A stretch of 64,000 bases of DNA from Sphaerisporangium sp040649355 (GCF_043197795.1 NZ_JBICTU010000009.1:180705-244704); one strand, 5' to 3'; shown: positions 17,088 to 27,784, numbered from the stretch's first letter. The notes: generated by a model from the sequence alone, not told the origin. A program made the numbers and translations.

Positions 17088-17645
17088 GTGGACGCAGCCG
17101 ACATGGGCATGGACCTGGAAAAGGTCCTCATCCCCGAGGAAGAGCTTCAGGCGAAGATCAAGGAGCTCGCCGGGCAGATCGACGCGGATTACGCGGGCAA
17201 GAACCTATTGATCGTCGGAGTTCTCAAGGGTGCGGTCATGATCATGGCCGATCTGGCGCGGGCCCTGCACATCGAGGTCCAGATGGACTGGATGGCCGTC
17301 TCGTCGTACGGCGCGGGCACCAAGTCGTCGGGCGTCGTCAGAACGCTCAAGGACCTCGACACCGACATCGCCGGGCGGCATGTCCTGGTGGTCGAGGACA
17401 TCATCGACTCCGGGCTGACACTGTCGTGGCTGATCCACAACCTGCAGTCGCGTGACCCCGCCTCCGTGGAGATCTGCACCCTGCTCCGCAAGCCGGAGGC
17501 CGTGAAGGTGCCGATCGATGTGAAGTACGTCGGGTTCGACATCCCCAACGAATTCGTGATCGGGTACGGGCTCGACTATGCCGAGCGCTTCCGTAACCTG
17601 CCGTTCATCGGCACTCTGGCGCGCCATGTGTACGGGGCGGAGTAA
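17088..17645 (+). CDS. hpt: Hypoxanthine phosphoribosyltransferase
   Basis: A 185-residue purine-salvage enzyme that converts hypoxanthine or guanine plus PRPP to IMP or GMP. The PRPP-binding loop VLVVEDIIDSGLTL (about 101-114), the early VGVLKGAV and the base-binding VGFDIPNEFVIGYGLDY are present. The GTG start lies 15 bp after tilS, with GAAGGAA upstream. The tilS-hpt-ftsH order is conserved in many bacteria. Confidence 0.95.
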   Translation: MDAADMGMDLEKVLIPEEELQAKIKELAGQIDADYAGKNLLIVGVLKGAVMIMADLARALHIEVQMDWMAVSSYGAGTKSSGVVRTLKDLDTDIAGRHVLVVEDIIDSGLTLSWLIHNLQSRDPASVEICTLLRKPEAVKVPIDVKYVGFDIPNEFVIGYGLDYAERFRNLPFIGTLARHVYGAE

Positions 17646-17923
17646 GCCCTGAGCGAAGTTTCTGATCGTCAACTGGTGCGATACAGCGTTATTCGGTCTC
17701 GTCGTGGGGAACACGGGACCGCCTGACGTACGTTGGTAGGACAAAGCCGGTGTCGCCGGGGCAGTGACCCTGCGCGGCGGCCCGGTGTACCTTCGGAGGT
17801 CTCGGAGGTGCGATCACCTCCGGGTGATCAGTAGGAGCGGTTTGGGATGCCGCTAACCCCGGGCTCGCCCGGGGCGTCAGGCCGTGTTCAGGAAGGGACG
17901 GGCCCGCAGGGGTTCCGCATCGG

Positions 17924-19942
<2,019 letters not shown>

Positions 19943-19945
19943 CAG

Positions 19946-20533
19946 GTGAGTGCGACTCCGCTCAAGGTCGACTCGGACCGGATCGAGAAGGCCGTTCGTG
20001 AGATCCTTCTCGCGATCGGCGAGGATCCGGACCGGGACGGCCTGCTCGACACCCCCGCCCGGGTCGCTCGCGCGTACGCCGAGCAGTTCGCCGGGCTGGG
20101 GCAGGCCCCCGAGGACGTCCTGACCACCGTGTTCGACGCCGACCACGACGAGATGGTGCTGGTGAAGGACATCGAGGTGTTCTCCACCTGCGAGCACCAC
20201 CTCGTCCCCTTCCACGGCGTCGCCCACGTCGGGTACGTGCCGAACGCCAAGGGGCAGATCACCGGCCTGTCCAAGCTGGCCAGGCTGGTCGACGTCTACG
20301 CCAGGCGCCCGCAGGTCCAGGAGCGCATGACGTCGCAGATCGCCGACGCGCTGATGGAAGTGCTCGCGCCGCGCGGCGTCATCGTCGTGATCGAGGCCGA
20401 GCATCTCTGCATGACCATGCGGGGCGTGCGGAAGCCGGGTGCCAAGACCATCACGTCGGCCGTCCGCGGTGACTTCCGCGACAGCGACAGGACCCGCGCC
20501 GAGGCGATGGCCCTGATCCTCGGCCGCCGCTGA
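19946..20533 (+). CDS. folE: GTP cyclohydrolase I
   Basis: A 195-residue enzyme converting GTP to dihydroneopterin triphosphate, the first step of folate synthesis. The zinc and catalytic region FSTCEHHLVPFHGVAHVGY is intact, as is CMTMRGV with the second zinc Cys. The GTG start is 3 bp after ftsH, implying coupling. Confidence 0.96.
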   Translation: MSATPLKVDSDRIEKAVREILLAIGEDPDRDGLLDTPARVARAYAEQFAGLGQAPEDVLTTVFDADHDEMVLVKDIEVFSTCEHHLVPFHGVAHVGYVPNAKGQITGLSKLARLVDVYARRPQVQERMTSQIADALMEVLAPRGVIVVIEAEHLCMTMRGVRKPGAKTITSAVRGDFRDSDRTRAEAMALILGRR

Positions 20534-20631
20534 GCCGGGGCACGATCCTCCGGGTGCGTCGATCCGATTCGTTATCCACAAGCCGGACCCATGGCACAGA
20601 TCGTCACTGGGGAGCACCTAGGCTTGACGCC

Positions 20632-21492
20632 ATGACCACCACATGGAGGGTGCCAGGCGTGCCCGACAAAGGGCGCTGCCTGGTCATGGGCGTGGTCAAC
20701 GTCACCCCCGACTCCTTCTCCGACGGCGGCGAGTGGTTCGACCCCGAGGTGGCCGTGCGCCACGGCCTCGATCTGGTCGAGCAGGGAGCCGACATCGTCG
20801 ACGTGGGCGGCGAGTCCACCCGGCCGGGCGCGGCCAGGGTCTCCCTGGCCGAGGAGCTGCGGCGCGTGTCGCCCGTCATCCGCGCCCTGTCGGAAGAGGG
20901 TGTCACGGTCAGCGTCGACACCATGCGCGCCGAGGTGGCCGAGGCCGCAGTGAGCGCGGGCGCGAGCCTGGTCAACGACGTCAGCGGCGGCCTGGCCGAC
21001 CCGGCGATGCCGCGTGTCGTGGCGGCGGCCGGCGTCCCCTACGTCGTGATGCACTGGCGTGGCCACAGCCACGACATGGACGGGCGCGCGATCTACTCCG
21101 ATGTGGTGACCGAGGTCACCGAGGAGCTGCGCAAGCGGGTCGACACCGTGCTCGCCGAGGGCGTGGACGAGCGGCAGATCATCGTCGACCCGGGCCTCGG
21201 CTTCGCCAAGCGGGCCGAGCACAACTGGTCCCTGCTCGCCGGCATCGGCAGGCTGGGCGAGCTTGGTTACCCCATCATCATCGGAGCGTCGCGAAAGCGC
21301 TTCCTCGGCCGCCTGCTGGCCGACCCCGATGGCACCCCGAGGCCCTTCGGCCGGTCCGACGACGCCACGCTCGCTGTCACCGCACTGGCCGCCCACGCCG
21401 GCGCCTGGTGCGTGCGGGTGCACCACGTGCCTTCCAACGCCGACGCCGTGCGTGTCGCGGCGGCCTGGCGAGAGGGGGAGGGGGTTCTATGA
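20632..21492 (+). CDS. folP: Dihydropteroate synthase
   Basis: A 286-residue TIM-barrel enzyme joining 6-hydroxymethyldihydropterin pyrophosphate to p-aminobenzoate; it is the sulfonamide target. Signature segments VMGVVNVTPDSFSDGG and DVGGESTRPGA are present, with DPGLGFAK and GASRKRF later. The ATG at 20632 precedes the conserved start; the upstream in-frame region has no conserved content. Its stop overlaps the next ATG (ATGA). Confidence 0.95.
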   Translation: MTTTWRVPGVPDKGRCLVMGVVNVTPDSFSDGGEWFDPEVAVRHGLDLVEQGADIVDVGGESTRPGAARVSLAEELRRVSPVIRALSEEGVTVSVDTMRAEVAEAAVSAGASLVNDVSGGLADPAMPRVVAAAGVPYVVMHWRGHSHDMDGRAIYSDVVTEVTEELRKRVDTVLAEGVDERQIIVDPGLGFAKRAEHNWSLLAGIGRLGELGYPIIIGASRKRFLGRLLADPDGTPRPFGRSDDATLAVTALAAHAGAWCVRVHHVPSNADAVRVAAAWREGEGVL

Positions 21493-21926
21493 GCACGACG
21501 GCAGCGGAGATCGAGAAGCTCAACGAGGCCTTCTACACCGCGATCGAGAGCGGCGACCTCGACCGCATGACCGAGATCTGGGCCGACGACGGCGAGGGCC
21601 GGGTGGCGATGTGCGTCCATCCCGGTTGGCCGATGCTGAGCGGCCGGCCCGAGGTACTGCGCTCGTGGGCGCTGATCATGGCGAACACGCCCTATATCCA
21701 GTTCGTGCTGACCGACGTCCGCACCACCGTGATCGGCGACGTCGCGGTGCTCACCTGCGCGGAGAACATCCTCACCGCCGCCGACACCGAGGACGCCACC
21801 TTCGCGGCGGGCCGGGTGGTCGCCACCAACACCTTCGTGAGGACCCAGGCGGGCTGGCGGCTCTGGTTCCACCATGGCTCCCCCGTCCTCCAGGGCGAGG
21901 ATGACGACGACGAGGACGACGAATGA
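21489..21926 (+). CDS. NTF2-like (SnoaL/DUF4440-type) protein in the folate operon
   Basis: A 145-residue single-domain protein of the NTF2 superfamily: helix IEKLNEAFYTAIESGDLDRM, then WADD, and a C-terminal strand pair with TQAGWRLWFHHGSPV. The tail is a run of Asp/Glu. It overlaps folP by 4 bp and folB by 4 bp, so it is translated with the folate enzymes. Such a gene sits between folP and folB in several actinobacteria. No catalytic role is known; a pterin-binding or hydrolase helper is possible. Confidence 0.8.
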   Translation: MSTTAAEIEKLNEAFYTAIESGDLDRMTEIWADDGEGRVAMCVHPGWPMLSGRPEVLRSWALIMANTPYIQFVLTDVRTTVIGDVAVLTCAENILTAADTEDATFAAGRVVATNTFVRTQAGWRLWFHHGSPVLQGEDDDDEDDE

Positions 21927-22306
21927 CCATCCCCGGCGAGACGGGTCCGCGTGACAGTGTGAGCCTGGTGGGGCTCCGGGCGCGGGGGCGGCACGGCTGC
22001 CTGCCCGCCGAGCGCGAGCTGGGCCAGGAGTTCGTGGTCGACATCACGCTCTTCCTCGACACCGCCCCGGCCGCCGCCGGTGACGACCTGGCCAAGACCG
22101 TCGACTACGGCGAGCTCGCCGTCCGGCTGGCAGGCATCGTCGAGGGTGAGCCGGTCAACCTGATCGAGACCCTGGCACAGCGCCTGGCGGGCGCGTGCCT
22201 CGCCAACGAGCTGGTCGAGGAGGTGGAGGTCAAGGTGCACAAGCCCGCCGCGCCGATCCCGCTTCCCTTCGACGACGTGATCGTGACAGTGAGGAGGAGG
22301 CGCTAA
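21923..22306 (+). CDS. folB: Dihydroneopterin aldolase
   Basis: A 127-residue enzyme that cleaves dihydroneopterin to 6-hydroxymethyldihydropterin and glycolaldehyde. It has the family segments LRARGRHGCLPAERELGQEF, DYGELA and the catalytic Lys in VEVKVHKP. It overlaps the NTF2-like gene (ATGA) and its stop overlaps the folK start (TAATG). Confidence 0.94.
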   Translation: MTIPGETGPRDSVSLVGLRARGRHGCLPAERELGQEFVVDITLFLDTAPAAAGDDLAKTVDYGELAVRLAGIVEGEPVNLIETLAQRLAGACLANELVEEVEVKVHKPAAPIPLPFDDVIVTVRRRR

Positions 22307-22812
22307 TGAAGGTCGTTCTGGCGCTCGGCAGCAACGTCGGCCGCCGCTTCGACACGCTTCAAGGTGCCGTTGACGCGCTTTTCGACGCCCCCGGGCTCGA
22401 CTTCGTGGCGGTGTCCCCGGTTTACGAGACCGACCCGGTGGGCGGACCGCCCGATCAGCGGCCGTACTTCAACGCGGTGGTGATCGGGCAGACCATGACG
22501 CTGGGCCCCCAGGCGATCCTGGAGCGTGCGCTGAGCGTGGAGACCGCCTTCGGCCGGGTCCGCCTGGAGCCGTGGGGTCCGCGCACCCTCGACGTCGACC
22601 TGATCATGGTCGGTGACCTGCTCTCCGACGACCCCGAGCTCACGCTCCCGCATCCTCTGGCCCACGAACGGGCGTTCGTGCTGGTGCCGTGGTCGCAGGC
22701 CGATCCAGGGGCGGTGCTTCCCGGGCGGGGGTCGGTGGCCGGTCTGCTCGCCGACCTCGACCAGAGCGGCGTGCGACTACGGGCCGACCTGGCCCTGCAG
22801 CCCCCCGGCTGA
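22306..22812 (+). CDS. folK: 2-amino-4-hydroxy-6-hydroxymethyldihydropteridine diphosphokinase
   Basis: A 168-residue HPPK that transfers pyrophosphate from ATP to 6-hydroxymethyldihydropterin. It shows the opening VLALGSNVGRR, FNAVV and the signature RTLDVDLIMVGDL with metal-binding aspartates. The start ATG overlaps the folB stop and follows GAGGAGGAGG, which decides it. Confidence 0.95.
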   Translation: MKVVLALGSNVGRRFDTLQGAVDALFDAPGLDFVAVSPVYETDPVGGPPDQRPYFNAVVIGQTMTLGPQAILERALSVETAFGRVRLEPWGPRTLDVDLIMVGDLLSDDPELTLPHPLAHERAFVLVPWSQADPGAVLPGRGSVAGLLADLDQSGVRLRADLALQPPG

Positions 22813-22962
22813 CGGGCGCCCGAGGCCCGTGGCCGGCCGGTCGGGGCACGATCCGTCCCCGGCCTGTGGACAGGCCGGTCGGGAGCCCACCACCCTCCGC
22901 GGGCAGCCGGCCGGCGCACGAGGGGTCCGCGGGTTGCGGTGGGGAGACAAGAGGAGGATCGC

Positions 22963-23418
22963 GTGAAACCGAGCCGTCCCGGCGTGCTCGTCCTGTTGGT
23001 GGTCGCTTTCACGGTCCTGACGTGGGCCGTGTTGCAGAAGGTCTACTCAGATCTGCCGACCGTGCCGTGGACCGCCATACCGACAGTGCTCATCCTGGCG
23101 GTCGGCGAGGCGTACAGCGGGTGGATGACCCGGGCCCGCATCGAACGCAGGCCCGGCACCAAGCCGGTGGAGCCGCTGGCCGTGGCCCGGCTGGCCGCGC
23201 TGGCCAAGGCGTCCGCCTACGTGGGAGCCGCGTTCGCCGGGGTGTTCGCGGGCTTCGTCTTCCACGTCGTCCCGCTGCTCGACCAGGACACCCCCCGGCG
23301 TGACTTCTTCCTCGCCGGCGGTTCGCTGATCTCCTGTGTGGTGCTCGTCTGCGCGGCTCTGTTCCTGGAGCACTGCTGCCGGGTGCCCAAGCGCCCCGAC
23401 GACGACGCGAAGGACTGA
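22963..23418 (+). CDS. DUF3180 membrane protein
   Basis: A 151-residue protein with four predicted membrane helices (about 7-25, 35-52, 75-100 and 115-138) and a short charged tail. It matches DUF3180, a family found after folK in many actinobacteria and of unknown function. The GTG at 22963 follows GAGGAGGATCGC, which rejects the upstream in-frame ATG at 22939. A strong terminator follows. Confidence 0.85.
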   Translation: MKPSRPGVLVLLVVAFTVLTWAVLQKVYSDLPTVPWTAIPTVLILAVGEAYSGWMTRARIERRPGTKPVEPLAVARLAALAKASAYVGAAFAGVFAGFVFHVVPLLDQDTPRRDFFLAGGSLISCVVLVCAALFLEHCCRVPKRPDDDAKD

Positions 23419-23426
23419 GGACGACC

Positions 23427-23458
23427 AGCGGGGCCCGGCCCCGAGGCCGGGCCCCGCT
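23427..23458. terminator. Bidirectional terminator hairpin
   Basis: A perfect 14-bp stem, AGCGGGGCCCGGCC / GGCCGGGCCCCGCT, with a 4-nt loop lies between the convergent DUF3180 and nuoD-like genes. Confidence 0.85.
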
Positions 23459-23578
23459 CTGCAAGGAGCCACCCTTAATCCCTTGATCCCTGTCCCTTTA
23501 CGCAATGTTGTTCCTTCACGAGATCGACGGTGTTAAACGCGTCTCGCGAGATTCGTGGTGAGAAACCCCGAAAAAAGA

Positions 23579-24760
23579 TCACTTGTCGATGTCGCCGACG
23601 ACGAAGAACATCGAGCCGAGGATGGCCACCATGTCCGAGATCAGGTGGCCGGGAAGCATCTCCCTGAGCACCTGCACGTTGTTGAAGGACGCGCTGCGCA
23701 GCTTGAGCCGCCACGGCGTCTTCTCGCCCCGCGACACCAGGTAGTAGCCGTTGAGCCCGAGCGGGTTCTCGGTCCAGGCGTAGGTGTGGCCCTCGGGCAC
23801 CTTCAGCACCTTGGGCAGCCGCTGGTTGATGGGACCGGGCGGCAGCGACCGCAGGCGCTCCACGCACGCGTCGGCGAGGTCGAGCGCGACCTTCACCTGG
23901 TCGAGCAGCACCTCGAAACGGGCATGGCAGTCACCCGCCGAGCGCGTGACCACCTTGACGGGAAGCTCCCCGTAGGCCAGGTACGGCTCGTCGCGGCGCA
24001 GGTCGAGATCGACCCCCGAGGCGCGGGCGATCGGCCCGCTGACCCCGTACTGCATGATCGTCTCGCGGTCGAGCACCCCGACCCCCCGGGTGCGCGCGAG
24101 GAAGATCTCGTTACCGGAGATCAGGTTCTCGATGTCCGGCAGCCGCCTGCGCACGTCGGCGACCGCCTGGGCGACCCGGTCGAGCCAGCCGTACGGGAGG
24201 TCCTCCTTCAGGCCGCCGACCCTGTTGAACATGTAGTGCATGCGCCCGCCGGAGATCTCCTCCATGACGGCCTGCAGGGTCTCTCGCTCGCGGAAGGCGT
24301 AGAACACGGGCGTGATGGCGCCGAGCTCCAGGGGATACGACCCGAGGAACATCAGGTGGTTGAGCACGCGGTTCAGCTCGGCGAGCAGCGTGCGCGCCCA
24401 CACCGCCCTGACCGGCACTTCCATGCCCAGCATGCGTTCGACGGCGAGGACGACGCCCAGCTCGTTGGCGAAGGCCGACAGCCAGTCGTGCCGGTTGGCC
24501 AGCACGATGATCTGCCGGTAGTCGCGGACCTCGAAGAGCTTCTCGGCGCCACGGTGCATGTAGCCGACGATCGGCTCGGCGCTGCCGATGCGCTCGCCGT
24601 CCACGGTGAGCCGAAGGCGCAGGACACCATGGGTCGAGGGGTGCTGGGGGCCGATGTTGAGGATCATGTCCTCGGTGGCCAGTTCCTTGGCCCCGGCCCC
24701 GATCCCCACGACCCGTTCGGTGCGCGCGCCTCCGGTGCCAGCTCCGCGAGGTTCGGTCAT
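23579..24760 (-). CDS. nuoD: Orphan NADH-quinone oxidoreductase subunit D paralogue
   Basis: A 393-residue protein with the complex I 49-kDa signature: NIGPQHPSTHGVLRL, GYMHRGAEKL, LNRVLNHLMFLGS and near the end MVAILGSMFFVVGDID. It is full length for NuoD. No other nuo gene is nearby, so it is a stand-alone copy (often called nuoD2) rather than part of the 14-gene operon. The C-terminal segment normally DLDPVMGEVDR is replaced by VVGDIDK. ATG 24760 is used; ATG 24769 is equally possible. Role outside complex I is unknown. Confidence 0.9.
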   Translation of the reverse strand: MTEPRGAGTGGARTERVVGIGAGAKELATEDMILNIGPQHPSTHGVLRLRLTVDGERIGSAEPIVGYMHRGAEKLFEVRDYRQIIVLANRHDWLSAFANELGVVLAVERMLGMEVPVRAVWARTLLAELNRVLNHLMFLGSYPLELGAITPVFYAFRERETLQAVMEEISGGRMHYMFNRVGGLKEDLPYGWLDRVAQAVADVRRRLPDIENLISGNEIFLARTRGVGVLDRETIMQYGVSGPIARASGVDLDLRRDEPYLAYGELPVKVVTRSAGDCHARFEVLLDQVKVALDLADACVERLRSLPPGPINQRLPKVLKVPEGHTYAWTENPLGLNGYYLVSRGEKTPWRLKLRSASFNNVQVLREMLPGHLISDMVAILGSMFFVVGDIDK

Positions 24761-24778
24761 AAACCCCATGCTGTCACG

Positions 24779-26140
24779 TCAGCGGCGTGAGGCAAGATCC
24801 GAGAGGGCGGTGACCAGGCGGCGGACGTGCTCCTCGGTCGTCCCGATGCCGATGGACGCCCGTACGGCCCCGGCGGTGCCGTCCGCGCACGAACCGTCGG
24901 CGGCCTGGCCGACGGCGTCGAGCAGGTGCCTGACGAAGGGATGGGCGCAGAACTTGCCGTCGCGCACCCCGATGCCGTACTCGGCGGACAGCGTCTCGGC
25001 GACCTCCCTGGCGGTCCAGCCCTCGACCACGAAGGAGACGATGCCGACGCGCGGGTGGGCGGGCCCCCAGAGCGACAGCTCGTGGACGCCCGCGATCGCG
25101 GCGAGGCCGTCGCGCAGCAGTTCGACGAGGCGCTCCTCCTCCCTGATCAACGCCGTCCAGCCGGTGGCCGAGAGGGCGTCGCAGGCGGCGGCCAGGGCGA
25201 CGGCGCCGAGGACGTTCGGCGTGCCGGCCTCGTGCCGCTGCTCGGGGTCCGCGCTCCACTCGGCGTCCAGCGGCAGCCCCTGCCCGGCGCCTCCGGTGAC
25301 GGCCTTCGACGCGCCGCCCCCGCGCAGGTACGGCTCGGCCTGGGCGAGCCAGTCGGCCCGGCCGATCAGGGCGCCCGCGCCGAACGGCGCGTAGAGCTTG
25401 TGCCCGGAGAACGCCACGTAGTCCAGGTCGAGCGCGGTCAGGTTGAGCCGGCGGTGGGGGACGAGCTGCGCGGCGTCCACGAGGATCCGCGCGCCGTGCC
25501 GGTGGGCGATGTGGGCCAGGGCGGCGATCGGCCACAGCTCGCCGGTCACGTTCGAGGCCGCGGTGACGACCAGGAGCTTGGGTCCCTCGATGGCCGCCAG
25601 GGTCTCGTCCGCCGCGCGGACCGCCTCGCCGGGGAACCGCGGGGGCGCCAGCCGTACCGCCTCGGGCCAGGGGAGCAGGGACGCGTGGTGCTCGGTCTCG
25701 AAGACCACGACGGTGGTGCCCTCGGGCAGGCAACGGGCCAGCAGGTTCGCCGCGTCCGTGGTGTTGCGGGTGAACACGACGGCGTCACCGGGACGGGCGC
25801 CGACGAAGGCGCGCACGGTGTGCCGGGCCTGCTCGTAGCGCGCCGTGGTGAGCTGCGAGGCGTACCCGGCTCCCCGGTGAACGCTGGAATAGGCCGGGAG
25901 CGCGGCGGCGACCGCGGCGCTCACCGGCTCCAGACAGGGGGCGCTCGCCGCGTAGTCGAGGTTGGCGTACCGCACGAGCCCGCCGCCCTTGACCGGGACC
26001 TCCAGATCTCCACCGAGCACGGCGGGGATGGCCGGAGCGGTACGTCCCGCCGCCTCGCCCTGGAAAGCACTGCCGGGCCTGGAGCCGCCGGAGGCGTCCG
26101 AGCCGGAAACGACGGGATTCAGGACAGTGAGTGCGGACAA
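24779..26140 (-). CDS. Class V aminotransferase / cysteine-desulfurase-like enzyme
   Basis: PLP enzyme of about 453 residues. It has the substrate-pocket start YANLDYAASAPCLEPV, ITTARYEQAR-like helix, TRNTTDAANLL, ETEHHASLLPW, DAAQLVPHR and the Schiff-base lysine in FSGHKLYAPFG. It resembles SufS/CsdA-type proteins of actinobacteria (cysteine to alanine plus persulfide, or a related isopenicillin-N-epimerase-like reaction). TTG 26140 has AGGAGG 6 bp upstream and matches the conserved N-terminus; the ATG at 26302 would add 54 unconserved residues and lies within the left direct repeat. Exact reaction unresolved. Confidence 0.85.
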   Translation of the reverse strand: MSALTVLNPVVSGSDASGGSRPGSAFQGEAAGRTAPAIPAVLGGDLEVPVKGGGLVRYANLDYAASAPCLEPVSAAVAAALPAYSSVHRGAGYASQLTTARYEQARHTVRAFVGARPGDAVVFTRNTTDAANLLARCLPEGTTVVVFETEHHASLLPWPEAVRLAPPRFPGEAVRAADETLAAIEGPKLLVVTAASNVTGELWPIAALAHIAHRHGARILVDAAQLVPHRRLNLTALDLDYVAFSGHKLYAPFGAGALIGRADWLAQAEPYLRGGGASKAVTGGAGQGLPLDAEWSADPEQRHEAGTPNVLGAVALAAACDALSATGWTALIREEERLVELLRDGLAAIAGVHELSLWGPAHPRVGIVSFVVEGWTAREVAETLSAEYGIGVRDGKFCAHPFVRHLLDAVGQAADGSCADGTAGAVRASIGIGTTEEHVRRLVTALSDLASRR

Positions 26141-26290
26141 CGCCGGCCTCCTAGGGTCATGGGACCCCGGCCATGGCGTTGGTATGACGGAGCCCGCGCT
26201 TGACTGGCGCACCTCGCACCAGACCTGGTCCTCACCCGGGGCACCCCGCCGCGAGCGCGAGGGTTGCCGGTCAGCGAGCCGGGGCTTGAC

Positions 26291-26346
26291 GCTGACACTC
26301 ATGACCTACGGGGACTATAACCCAACCTCCCCCCGCCTCCGCAACG
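26291..26346 (+). repeat. Left boundary repeat of the accessory island
   Basis: Starts GCTGACACTCATGAC and aligns without large gaps to 32605-32661: 15 identical bases first, then 45 identical of 57 columns overall by eye. Both copies are in the same orientation. Confidence 0.6.
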
Positions 26347-26405
26347 TGACAAGCCCCACGCCCCGAGCCGTTCTCAGGCAGCACTGGCAGTCACCGCTCC
26401 TGCCG

Positions 26406-26456
26406 GGTGGTGTTCACCATTTAGCAGCCGGGATCTCGCAACCGGTGAACACCACC
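26406..26456 (-). terminator. Inverted repeat downstream of the island's leftward operon
   Basis: Perfect 13-bp arms, GGTGGTGTTCACC (26406-26418) and GGTGAACACCACC (26444-26456), are separated by 25 nt. They lie 22 bp past the stop of the last leftward gene and 60 bp inside the left repeat. It may be a terminator or a recombinase/regulator site. Confidence 0.45.
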
Positions 26457-26477
26457 GCAGCGGCCAGTAACGCCGAG

Positions 26478-26834
26478 TTATGACGGGCCTTCGCCACCGA
26501 GAAGTTCGGTGGGAATGCCCAGGCCATCAACCAGATCGCGTACCATCGTCACGCCGCTGGCCAGCCGGGTCCCCGATTCGAGCTGAGACACATAGCACTG
26601 AGATCGCCCGATAAGCTCCGCCAGTCTCTCCTGACTCATCCCGGTATGCTCGCGGATCAACGTGCATACGGCGACAAGATCCCATGAAGCAAGCGCTTCA
26701 CGGATATCAGGAAGGGTCCACACCTCCGCTGGTACCGGTCGAGCGTCCGCAGCGCACGGGCCACACACATCATCGGTGTTGTACCGGCTCAGCGGGCGTA
26801 CACACTTGCGGCACATTCGCTCCGGCTCGATCAT
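26478..26834 (-). CDS. XRE-type helix-turn-helix protein with N-terminal zinc-ribbon-like cysteines
   Basis: A 118-residue protein. Residues 8-30 contain CRKC and CGPC pairs, a zinc-ribbon-like head. Residues about 60-112 form a Cro/C1-type HTH (MSQERLAELIGRSQCYVSQLESG). Related actinobacterial proteins continue into a TPR domain; this one stops right after the HTH, so it may be a truncated or minimal form. Last gene of the leftward island operon. DNA-binding regulator by inference. Confidence 0.75.
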   Translation of the reverse strand: MIEPERMCRKCVRPLSRYNTDDVCGPCAADARPVPAEVWTLPDIREALASWDLVAVCTLIREHTGMSQERLAELIGRSQCYVSQLESGTRLASGVTMVRDLVDGLGIPTELLGGEGPS

Positions 26835-27033
26835 GGCGTCACCTCGGACCCGCAGTACCGGCGAGGTAGCTCCTCATGCTCGTCAACCCGGCAGCCAAGG
26901 GCTTCGAGGGTGGCGAACCCACGGTGACGCAACAGCCGCACAGGAGCTCTTCCACGAGGGAACACGCGAGGGGACGGCCATAGTGGCGCAGGTGCTCGGT
27001 CACACGCCCGGCATCGGGTCGGCTCAACCGCAT
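26831..27033 (-). CDS. Small island ORF, apparently frameshifted or two overlapping ORFs
   Basis: Two frames share this space. From ATG 27033, MRLSRPDAGRVTEHLRHYGR begins a plausible protein that ends at 26839. The other frame carries GFATLEALGCRVDEHEELPR and ends in TGA overlapping the next ATG (ATGA at 26831-26834), the coupling used throughout this operon. The simplest reading is one gene of about 66 codons broken by a one-base change near 26940. Function unknown. Confidence 0.4.
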
Positions 27034-27512
27034 CGCTCCTCGCCATGGTGGAAGACGATCGCGCCGCTGGCATGGTCCCGGTTAGCGCGCACCAGGATGG
27101 GCCCGTACCGGTAGCACGGGTAGGGGTAGGCGAAGAGGTCCAACCGCGCCGGGCGGACTGTCCCCCGGCCACGATCGGGCATGGTGTGCAAGGCGGCCAG
27201 TAGCGCTCTGCGCGCCCTGACGGACGTGTCCGTCACGCCACGAACTCCGCGCCCGCCCAGATCGTCGGCGTCCCACGTCCACAGCACCGGCTCATCATCG
27301 ACGTTGTCGGGGTCCAGTCGCGGTACTCCGCTCATGGCCCGGCGTTGTGCCGGTAGGGCCGGAGCCGACCCGGGGAGCGAAAGGCGCCGACTGATGGCGC
27401 CGGGAAAGTAGCCGCCCACGGAAATCCGTGCGGTCGTGGGCATGCCGTATGGGTCGCGCGGCTCGTCGTCATTCCTAATGGGCTCGCGCTCGTGCTCGTC
27501 GCAGCTGGTCAT
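27024..27512 (-). CDS. Island protein of unknown function
   Basis: A 162-residue protein whose ATG at 27512 has GGGGAGGGCAGC upstream and overlaps the previous stop (ATGA). It is charged at the N-terminus and has a C-terminal segment with YPYPCYRYGPILVRANRDH and FHHGEE. No family recognised. Part of the leftward overlapping operon, so probably real. Confidence 0.55.
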   Translation of the reverse strand: MTSCDEHEREPIRNDDEPRDPYGMPTTARISVGGYFPGAISRRLSLPGSAPALPAQRRAMSGVPRLDPDNVDDEPVLWTWDADDLGGRGVRGVTDTSVRARRALLAALHTMPDRGRGTVRPARLDLFAYPYPCYRYGPILVRANRDHASGAIVFHHGEERCG

Positions 27513-27784
27513 GCTGCCCTCCCCGGAGAATGGATCACTTCGAGCTCGGACTGACGCATGAGCTCGCGCAATCCCTCGAGGGTGTGCGAGTTGATCATCA
27601 GCGGCTCGCACGACCAGAGGGCGATCGCGTAGAACCGGCGGTTCCAGGTGCCGTACATGACGTGCCAGCCGGGCTCCAGTTGGTCGAGTTGGACGGCGGC
27701 CGCCTGCTTGGCCTGGTCCCAACGCTTTGGGGCGACGTCGACGGCGGGCGCATCGGGAGCATGCCGTCCTCGTGCCCGGCTCAT
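27509..27784 (-). CDS. Small island protein of unknown function
   Basis: A 91-residue protein, overlapped by 4 bp at both ends by its operon neighbours. It has the recognisable pattern LEPGWHVMYGTWNRRFYAIALW and a C-terminal helix LEGLRELMRQSE. Similar small proteins are common in actinobacterial integrative elements, but I cannot give a function. The long upstream open frame to 28099 is a shadow. Confidence 0.6.
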   Translation of the reverse strand: MSRARGRHAPDAPAVDVAPKRWDQAKQAAAVQLDQLEPGWHVMYGTWNRRFYAIALWSCEPLMINSHTLEGLRELMRQSELEVIHSPGRAA

